Source of the DNA: Tiliqua scincoides
Lineage: Eukaryota; Chordata; Lepidosauria; Squamata; Scincidae
Direction: 5' to 3'
DNA: 64,000 nucleotides
NCBI RefSeq assembly: GCF_035046505.1
Contig: NC_089825.1
Coordinates: 3,835,563 to 3,899,562, forward strand
Every line of letters starts with the position of its first letter. Within the stretch, counting starts at the first letter, position 1. The position numbers were made by a program, and so were the translations under genes. Positions 20,718 through 29,900 of this stretch are shown one piece after another. The notes under the pieces were generated by a model. The model did not search any database. It had not been told where the DNA came from and was given only the letters and a program-made list of their open reading frames with translations.

Positions 20718-22689
20718 TCATTCCTTGCCATGGGCCTTGGCTCTTAGTGCCTGCATATTCCCCAGAGACATTCCATAAACTATGTCCTCGAGCTGGTAGA
20801 AAGTCTGAAAGACGGTTGGTGATACCGAGTGACATTCAAAATAGCGCCTCAACTTGGCCAAACTTTCCAGGACTTCTGCCTTTGAGGGACAGGACAGCAA
20901 GTGCCAGTTGTCTGCCTCCTCTTCCTCCACTGCAGCACGGACTGGTTCTGGACACTTTGGGCTCTCTCTGACCACTGCAGCTCCTTCTTCCTGGTCCCCC
21001 ATACACTCTAGCTCCTCATCCACCAACACATACTGCTCAAACTGCTTCTGGCTCCTAAACCCCAGTGCTTGGACAATGTCTGCAGGAGGAGCTAGAATAT
21101 GGGGACTCCAGCCAAAGCCCGCAGCATGGAAGCCTCCCATTACTGTCTGAGGACAGATGTCTGCCCAGGCTTGGACTATCATGTGTACAGCATCCAGCAG
21201 TGTCAAGTGCTGGGAGAATTGGCTTGTGGCAGCAGAGGCTTTACTGTCGAACAGCACAAGAAGGCGGGTTAGCATCCTCCTCCGGTAGTGGCCTTTAAAA
21301 GTCTGGATCACCCCTTGCTCCAGAGGATGGGCCCGGGAAAGACCAGGAGGTATGAAAACCATCTGTATGTTGGAGAGGTCAGTGCAGGGGTGCACAGCAC
21401 ACTGGGCCAGGAATAGCACCACCCTTCTCTGCTGATGCTTCATATCTTCGTTGAAGGTCAGCAGCCACTCTGTAAAGATGGCTGCCGTCATCCAAGCCCT
21501 GCTGGTGGCCCTGTAGGTCACAGGTAGCTCCTTCACACTGACTCCTTGGAAGTCAGATGGTTTTTCTCTCCTGCCAACAATTACAGTGTCCCTTTTATCC
21601 GAAGCATCCATGTTGGTGCAGAGCAAGACTGTGAGCTGGTCCTTGGTTTCCTCTCTGTGCTCCAGAGCCAGTTCTTCAGGAGTGGCCTTGAACAAGATGC
21701 CAGCCTCACCACAAGCGTAGATATTGGAAGGGTCATACTTGCTCAGGACAGAGAGCAAGATGGTGCATTTCCAGTGCTTATCCTCCAGGTGCTCTCCATT
21801 GTGTTTCTCTGCATGAGTCCTTCCCAGGGTTGCTTTCTGCCTTGCTTTGGTCAAACTACGCAGGCCAACCTCCAGGTCCAATTTCCCTGACATTCCAGGT
21901 GGATCTTTGATCCTGCCTTGTAGATGTGTCCCCTTGGCTGGGACGCTGGTCACACAGCTTCGCTCAAACCACTGCAAGAGGGCGGCACTGCTGCTACTGC
22001 TTGTGTGCTCCAGCTTGCGCTTGCGCCCAGAGTGGGCATTCCTGTGCCACTCTGCCAGAATACGCTCTTTGTTCTTGATGATGCGACAGATCTGGGGCTG
22101 GGAGACTCCAAATCTTTTGGCCAGCTCGCTCTGGGACACCTTGGGCCCCTCCAACATCTCCAGCACTTGGACCTTCTCCTGCAGGGACAGCTCCTTTCGT
22201 TCTTTCCTTTGCGTCCCAGTTTCACTGGACAGAGGCAAACTCCTCCTCCTTCCCCTAGCATGGCTGTGGGGATTCCCTGCTGTGCCCCTTCCCCGGTGTG
22301 TGGGCCAGGCCACGGGGTCTGCAAAACCTCTTCCACAGTCACTGCAGATGTATGAACATTGTCCTGCATGGTGCAACTGATGCTCTTCTAACTCGGTCTT
22401 TTGGCCAAAGGCCTTTCCACACTCCAGGCACCAGTGGGACATCTCTCCCACCTGGGGTCTGCAAATTCCAAGAGCAGGTGTGCCGGAGCCATATCCCACT
22501 TGAGGGTCTATCGGGAGGCCCTTGTCATTGGCCTCCTCAGAGTCGGGCTGTGGTGGTTCCACGAGGCTCTTCCTGGGTGTTGGGTGATGAAGTCCATTCT
22601 CCCCAGCTTTGCCAGGTAACTTGCTGGGAATCTCCTCCTTCTTGTTCGGAGGCATCTCCTGTTTTTCCTCCTCAACTCCTTTTGGATGC
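20718..22689 (-). CDS. Gene T: C2H2 zinc finger-Tigger (pogo) transposase fusion protein
   Basis: A 645-codon frame runs from ATG at 22,655 to 20,718. Residues 76-96 form a C2H2 finger (CLECGKAF ... HQLHH). Residues 104-120 start a second one that lacks its last His (H-RGRG). Residues 154-215 are a pogo/CENPB-type helix-turn-helix (SLQEKVQVLEMLEG, SQSELAKRFGVSQPQICRI) followed by a basic RKRKLEH. About 225-275 resemble the second CENPB helix domain. From about 300 comes a Tigger DDE domain (LTVLLCTN, LPVTYRATSRAWMT, VFIPPGLSRAHPLEQGVIQTFK). The expected catalytic Asp residues are Gly316, Ala417 and Glu446, so the enzyme should be inactive. The C-terminus (CPSKAEVLESLAKLRRYFECHS) recalls human TIGD3. 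An acceptor (CCTTTTCCCAG) ends at 22,690. Probably a domesticated nuclear DNA-binding protein. Confidence 0.85.
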
Positions 22690-23342
22690 CTGGGAAAAGG
22701 AAGTCCAGAGAGGATTAGTTAAGTGGTGAAGACAAACGGCTTGCGCAGGTGCGCTCAGAGTCCCGCATTCCAGACCCAGGATGGACTCTCTTTGGCTTCT
22801 CCCTCAAGATGGGCTGGAAAAAGTCACCCAGGGGTGGGACCAGAACACGGGCCTGATGTGCGGTGGCGCAGGGCTGCCAGGGACAGGAGTCCAGAGAAAC
22901 GTGGAGGGAAGCGCCACATCAGCGATCAGGGGATGTGCCCCTTTCGTCTCACGGCACTCGCGAGGGCTGCAGTCACCAGGCCGCAGCACCGGCCTCTTGA
23001 CAAGCGCCAGGCACGGCACAGCGCAGCCCCCCCCAGGCCTGTTCGCCAGTGACCCTCCTCAAGCCCCGCGGCGGCCTGCGGACCAGTCACGGTCCTACCC
23101 GTTCCTGCACACGGGGCCGCGGGGCTGCGCTACGCGGGGTCTCGAGGGCAGCTCCCCGGAGCCCGCAAGCGCCCGGCCAGCAGCTCAGAGCGGCGGCGGA
23201 GCTGGAGGGGGCTGTGGGCGGTTCAACCTTCGGAGCTATTCCGGGGGCAGAGCGGAGCCGTGCGGGGCATGGCTGCGAAGGGGACGCCTGCCCGCTCCCC
23301 GCCAGCCCGGGCGCTCCGCCCCTCCAGCTCCGCACGCCTTAC

Positions 23343-23480
23343 CTGAGCCAGGCGCCCAAGGCCGCCCCTTCGTGACCTGCCAGCAGCGCCGCTGCGGGAG
23401 GGTCGGAGCAGCTCCAGCTCCTGCTCCCGAAGGCCCGAGCCGGCCCGGCCTCGCCCCCAACAGCGCCGCCGCCGCCCCGC
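23343..23480 (-). other. Probable first exon of gene T (5' UTR or short coding)
   Basis: On the minus strand CTCAG|GTAAGG gives a strong donor after base 23,343, inside the CpG island. Joined to the acceptor at 22,690 it gives a 652-base intron. The frame through the donor (ALGAWLR) continues in phase into HPKGVEEEKQE and the start Met, with no stop between. A coding extension is therefore possible, but no nearby upstream ATG was seen and GC-rich frames stay open by chance. The transcription start is not known; 23,480 is only a guess. Confidence 0.4.
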
Positions 23481-23944
23481 TCCGCCCGGATTGGCCGGGC
23501 TGCCTCCAATGGGAGGAAGGGAGGCTTCAGCAGGCCCGCCCCCCAGTCGCGGCTGGAGCCTCCCCCGGCCGGGCGCCGCAGTCCCGGGCGCGGCTCGAGG
23601 GGACGGCCGCTCGCAGCACCTGCGCCAGAGCCTCCCGCGGCCCGCCGAGTCGGGCCCCGCAGGCAGCGCGCGCAGCAGGCTCGCTCGGGGGACGCGGGTC
23701 CCGCGCAGCCGCCTCCGCACCGCTCCAGGCGCCCTGCAGCTCCTGCGTCCCGCGGGCAGGCGCGCGGCCTCCGGCCGGCAGGGGTCGCTGCGGGCGGAGC
23801 GGCGGCGGCTTCCTGGAAGTGGCCGGCCCGGCTGCCGTCGCCTCGCTCCCCGACTGACTGGCTGCCTGCCTGCCTGCTCGGTGCCGCCGCCGCCCCGTCT
23901 CGCCCGGCGCCGCCCAGCAGAGCAGCGACAGCCCCGGACGGGCC

Positions 23945-23968
23945 ATGGCCGAGTGGAGCCCCGCCCAG
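23945..23968 (+). CDS. Gene B exon 1 (MAEWSPAQ)
   Basis: ATG in a good Kozak context (GGCCATGG) inside the CpG island, eight codons, then CAG|GTGAG. The same short first exon is seen in gene C (40,757) and gene D (53,825), which supports the call. Confidence 0.85.
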
Positions 23969-26900
23969 GTGAGACGCGGAGGCCGCGCGAAGGGACCGCC
24001 GCGGCAGAAGCAGGGCCCGGAGGCTCCGCCCGACACTCAGCCGGGCCCGGCGCGTCTGCCCAGAAGCGGCCCCGCGCAGGCCGCGCTCCTCCACTGCTGC
24101 CGGGGGCGTCGGGCGGCCGAGGAAGGGTCGCCTCAGCCCTGGGGGGGTTAGCGGTGGGGCAGCCCCTGCTGTCACAGGGCCGGTGGGGAGGTAGGGGAGG
24201 CAGAGCCTCCCCGCGGGGCTCCTTCCAGGGGAGGCTCACCGGGGTCCTCCCAAAAGCGCCGCCGCCGTGTGAGGCACTCCGGCACACTCAACCCACGCGC
24301 AACGCGGCCCCCCCCCCCAGCAACGCGTGTGAGTTGAGTGTGCTGGAGTGCCTCACACAGCGGCGGCGCTTTTGGGAGGACCCTCGCGGGGAGGCTCTGC
24401 CTCCCCTGCCTCCCCATCCTATGCCTGCCACAGCAGCAGCACTTTCCACAGGACTCCAGTGGGGAGGCTCTGCCTCCTCACCCACTGCGCATCCCTGTTC
24501 CCTTCCCTTGCAAACCTTCTTAATTGCCCAAATTTTTCCAGCTTCTCAGCCACCTGTCTTGACTTGTGCCATCCAAGTGGGAGCAGAATGAAGCACATGC
24601 TCAGGTGTTTGGCAGGGGCCTGGTAATGCTACCTGTAGCCATGAAAAGAAATGCTGTCCTTATGAGGGTGCTGGTTGGGTATTGCACTCCTAAGCCTTCC
24701 AGGTGTTAGCTGATGACTGCCAAGACTATAACCGGACTCCTCAGTTTGGAAAATGAGTCTTTGGGAGTCAGAATTGGGCAGTCCCTGTTACAGGCCGTTT
24801 GTGGCACTTAAAATTCTGAAAGTCCCAGATTTATTTGTTTGGGGGAGGGGAGAAAGGCTTAAACTCCCTGTGGCTGCAGAGGCATTTACAGATCTGATGG
24901 CAGAACGCTTAGCATTGAGGCAGGTAGCAGGTAAAAAGGCGGCTTATGTCCCACAACTGTCATAGTTGAGTTCATCAGTTACTGAGTAGAAATGCTGTGG
25001 GATGGATGCTCCATGCCCTTGGACAATAGTTTGGCGTTTCAAGCTTGGGTTTGGCCACCCAAACTCAAGTATCTTGAGGCATTTGGGGCCTGGGGCATTT
25101 GGTGGGCCACTTTGAGATACAGGAAGTTGGACTAGGTGGGCCTATGGCCTGATCCAGTGGGGCTGTTCTTTTGTTCTTATGGAATACCTGCAAATCCCCC
25201 ATTTGAGCTGGCCTTCGGGGGGGGATTGACTCAAATCAGCAGAATGGCTGGATTTTGATTTGATTCATTTTCATTCTGCTACTGGGATTTGTGTGCTATT
25301 CAACGTGTTTTCACTTGGCATCTTTGGGATGGGATGGGCTGGGCTCCAAATTCGATAGGTCTATTCTGATGTGACCCTCAGTGCTGAACAATTTATTTGC
25401 TTGTGCACTAGTTTCATTTTTGCCATAGATGTGATCAGGAGGCACTCCAGAGAAAGTAATAATAGCCAGGTTCAGATTTAATTACGAGCCATGGCTTTCT
25501 CGGTATGGGAATGAACCTCGGGGTGCAGTACATTCACAGGCTCCCTTCTCCTCCTTTGCACACAAGAGGAGGAGAATAAGAGCTTTTGCTTTTGAATTGA
25601 ACCACAGGTCATTGTTACATACAAAGTTGGAACTGTGATTTATTCAAACCACAATTAGGTAAAACAAAATAGATCAAAACTGTTGTTTCAGATCCTGGTT
25701 TGTTATCTAACCTGCTTTGAATAAACCAGTTTCCATGTTTGTATGAAACGTGGAACTATGTGGATTACAGGAGGTCTCTGTTCTAAGTCTTCCCATGAAA
25801 TGTTTTCCTGGATTCAAGTCCTCAACTTTTTGAGGAACTAGACATTAGCATTCCTGACACTCACTTCCTTTGCCTTGTGCTCTCTTCCTTTCTCCTCTGA
25901 GCTTTTGAAGGGACAGTGCACAATTAGCCCTTGCCTGTGTGTGCTTCATCTCCTCCCCCACCCTCTGAGCTTTTATAGGAGCACCCATATTTATAGTATT
26001 GGAGGACAGGTGGGGCCTCAGTATCTGTGGAGGATCCATCCTTGGACCCCCTGCTGATATCGAAAATCGCAGATAATGAAATCTGCGATTGTCTCCCCCT
26101 TAAGAACTCCAAAGGGGACCGGAGCCACCTCCAGAGGGCTTTCTGAAACCCAAAAAGACAGTGCGTGCCCACCCACTGCCTCTGTGGGCTTCAGAATGAC
26201 TCTAAGAGCTGAAAAAACCGTTTTGCAGCTCTAGTCCCCTTCGGAGGGCTCAGGTGGAGCTGAGCCTGGCTCAGTGAGGGTTCAGGGGATCCGCATTGAG
26301 CCAGATCCACAGTTGTAAAATCTGCAGATAAACAGGCTGCACCTGTATTGCATTGTCAGTTCTGGCATTTGTAGCGTTAGGCGTTGTGTGTCAGCATTAG
26401 AGAACTAGGGAGAGTGGTTTTGTGTCCTGCCGTCACTGGGTATTTGGATGTGCTCCCAAATGGCTTACAAATAACCTCATCCTCTCCAACATGCAAATTA
26501 TTGCGTTGTTTGAAAATAATCCAAACTAATACAAATAAAATGCTTCCAATAAACAGTGGAATGAACAAAATTGGCATTGAGAACCAAAAAAGTGTTGGAA
26601 CAGGAGAGGCCGAGTGCCGCCTGGGCTTTGTGTCTTAAGATCAGCAAGGAAAGAGCCCTCAGGTTGTCCACCCAGGTCCACAATAGGATGAACTTGTGCA
26701 CAGTGTTAAAACCAAAGCATTTTGAGCTTCCTATCACTGTGATAGACCTTTCTTTTCAGCTGCCAAAGACTGAGCCATCAGCAGATCTGTTGCATTCGGT
26801 TTGTGGCCAGATTTTAAGGAATGATCTCTGAGTTTTGGAATAATAGAATATTAGAGTTGGAAGGTTCCTTCGAGGTCATCTAGTCCAGCAGGCACCAAAC

Positions 26901-29900
26901 CCTGGCCCATGGGCCGGATCCAGCGACTGCAAAACACTTTCCCTGTTCCATTGCCCCAGTGGGCTCTGTTCCTGGATTTCTGGGTGGAAAGAAGAGTAGC
27001 ATAACCATAACTGAAAATTGGCAGGGTGGAGGCGGTGAAGCTGAAACTGCAGTGGTGTGTCCAGATTTTCGTAAGCCCTCTGGAGATTCACAAGTTGTTT
27101 CCAGAGTCAGTGCAGCACTTGGGGTCCAGTTGGTCCTTAGTAGGGAGAGCTGCTCTAGTGACTTCTCTCCCACTGACCTCACTTTGCAGCTACAGGGACT
27201 GTACAGGCAGGATTTTGCAGCCAGCCTGGAATGCAGCATCCTAAGTTTCTAACCTTTCTGGCTTTGAAATTGTGAGAGCCGGGTGAGAACTAAAGGATCA
27301 GGCAGAGTCTTCCAGGGCTCACTATGCAGGTCTGTTTTCCATGTCCAGCAGCAGCACGTGCAATGCTGTCTGTGCTTGCGTTTCGTTGTATCTCTCTCTT
27401 GCTCTTTTCAAACTGGCTTGTTGTTCATAAGGATCTTTCGCTGAGGAGTACAGGCATCACTGGCGGCTGTAGTGGGGAGAATGGTTTCATTTCCTGGCCC
27501 TCTAGGGGTCTGACTTTTCGTTTTCTCCTTGCAAACAGGCCCTTCAGTGGGACACAGAGCCCCAGCCCATGACAGCCACTCAGCCCCTTGGTGCTCCTGA
27601 GCAAACACCCATGGGGGATGTGCTTCCTGAGACCGCGGAGCTGTCCTTGACAGTTGTGGCTGAAATCCAGGCGGTGGAGAGCAAGGTGGACTCGTATGCT
27701 GCGCAGCTCATGAGTCTGGAGGGGAGGATGGGCATGGCCGAGACGAAGCTGGATGGCTGTGAAAAGACAGCTGTTGAGTTCGGAAACCAGCTAGAGAGCA
27801 AGTGGGCTGCCCTGGGGACCCTCATCCAGGAGTACGGGCAGCTCCAGAGAAGACTGGAGAACATGGAGAACCTGCTGAAGAACCGGAACTTCTGGATCCT
27901 CCGGCTTCCTCCAGGCTCCCGAGGAGAGATCCCCAAAGTAAGGGGGGGCTGGGATAAAGGCAGAGCCCGGCTAAGGCTTTCTCCTTGCCCACAGATGGTT
28001 GCTTTGGTAAAGGCATTGTGGAACTCCTGCTTTCTGTGTTGTCCGCTCTTCTTCTCTGGATCAGTAGGGCTTTTTTTTTGCTGCATCACTTCCTGGGTTA
28101 ACACAGTTGCTTGGTGATCTTGAGATGACAGCCCTCCTCCAAGGCTTGTCTGTCTTCAGGTGTTCTGACAGTCAAGGCTGAAGCAGGTTGGAAATGGTGA
28201 CAGAGCCACATAATTAGAAATCTCTGGCCACATTTATTTGGTTTTAGGATGAGGAGCCATCTTGAAGGGTTTGCTGTTTAGGGAGGAGATTCTCAGGCCT
28301 TCTTTTCTTACTAAGATCTCTGGAAATTAAATAGTTTTGAGGACATTTTAGCTTTAAGATGTTAATATGGATATGGTTTTAATAGTTGTATTTTAAAATG
28401 GTTGTTTCCCACTTTTAATACAAAGCAGTAGGGGCTTTAAACATTTTCCTCTCAATCAACCCCTGAAACGTCTGGCCCACAAAAATGACACCAGTCACCT
28501 CTCTTCACAATATGGAGTGAGTTTACTTTTCTCCATTTTAAAGGGTAGCAGGGAATAGGGAATTTCCCAGCGGAGTAGGGAATCCAATTTCAGTTGAATG
28601 TGTGGTCCTCCACTACCTCTTCTTGTGAGGTTACCAACCGTACAGTATATTTGTGTGTGACACTTCTCAAAAATCCAGATTGGCTGCTTAGGTTTTCTGC
28701 TGAATAAATTATTTTGTTTTATTATTTCAAAGTATTTGTGCTTTGCTTTCTCCCCCCCCCCCCCATACACACACCAGGGCAGTCCATTAAAAGCAACATG
28801 TTCAGGGGTGAGTCGTCCATGGTATGCTGCTTGGATGGCTAGGTGGTGGGTGGGCAGGGCTGGGATTGTGCACCAGCTAAACTTGGCTGCAGGCCTCTAG
28901 TTCAGCATAATATAAAAAGGGTTATAAGGTACAATGGTGGAGACAACATTGACTTAGATGTGCATAGGAGCAACTACAGGAGTGACATGGGTACCAGCTA
29001 GGAGGGACATGGGACCAGTGCTGGTGGAGCAGGCCATTCTTCTCTGGTCAGGCCCAAGTTGATGGCCGATGAGGCAGGTTGTGACTTCTCAAGATGTTTG
29101 CTGCCATTGCAGGTCCCACTGCTGTTTGATGAAGCCTCCTGTAGTTTCTCTGAACAAGAATGGAAAAGTTTGGACGAAGGGCAGAAGAACCTCTACAGGC
29201 ACATCATGAAGTGCAACTACAAGGCTGTGGTCTCAATGGGTGAGGGTCATGTGAAGAGAACTCAGAGTGTAAATGCCAGCTGTACCAGAGCTCACTAGGG
29301 GACTTCATTGCTCCCCCTGCAAAATCCAGGCGGCAATGCAGAGCGGTGGCCCTGATCAGAAGACGTTGCTTTTACTGAGTCTAGCTAGGGGTCCAGCTTG
29401 TTGAGATTTGTCTTCTCTGACTAGCAATCACCTTCCAAGATCTTCTTTGTGCTCCACTGAACCTGGGGCCTTCTGCATGCAAAGCATGAGATCTGTGTCT
29501 GAGTTGTGGCCATCCTGGTGCAGGTGGTCACACAGATGTCTGGTGCCAGGGATATGCCAGTCTGTAGGCATCAAATGCAGGACTCAGGCGGTCTCTGTCC
29601 TGGCAGGAAGTTCCTGACTGCTTCCGGGTAGAGTGATCAGTCCCTGAGTCCTGTTGTGTGAGCCAGCCCCACTCCTGGAGACAGCTAAGGGAAACTCAAG
29701 AGAGCCTATTGCCTCCCCAGCTGGCATCCTGTCCCTGAGCCTGGTGGAAGAGCTGGGCAGGGGGGAGATGCGACCTGGTCACTTGATTGCCACCTCTTAT
29801 TTCTGTTTCTGTGAAAGAAGAGCAAAGCCGAGCCTGGACCCTGCTGCTAATGCTCTCTTGCCCTGTGCAGATGCTGCCATCTCCAAGCCTGACCTGCTCT

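Larger units (their letters stand above)
22850..24250. promoter_or_regulatory. CpG island, shared divergent promoter of genes T and B
   Basis: The stretch is very GC-rich and dense in CpG, unlike its surroundings. It holds the first exon of gene B (plus strand) and the donor of gene T exon 1 (minus strand). An ATTGG (23,490-23,494) and a CCAAT (23,506-23,510) sit 11 bases apart in opposite orientation, with several GC boxes (CCGCCC). Opposed CCAAT boxes are common in bidirectional promoters. The sharing is inferred from geometry. Confidence 0.7.
24410..27538 (+). other. Gene B intron 1 remainder
   Basis: Contains a CR1 tail at 25,075-25,182, a Tigger-like MITE at 25,999-26,350, an antisense CR1 end at 26,838-26,886 (AGAGTTGGAAGGTTCCTT ... 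GTCATCTAGTCCAG) and otherwise unrecognised DNA. Confidence 0.5.

Noticed and set aside
22781-23857. 358-codon plus-strand frame in the same island
   Set aside because: Same compositional artefact; it ends before the short gene B exon, which is supported by matching exons in genes C and D.
23223-24287. Long minus-strand open frames (up to 354 codons) in the gene B/T CpG island
   Set aside because: Low-complexity Arg/Ala/Gly/Pro composition from GC-rich DNA in several frames at once, no domain. Only the donor at 23,343 was kept as evidence.
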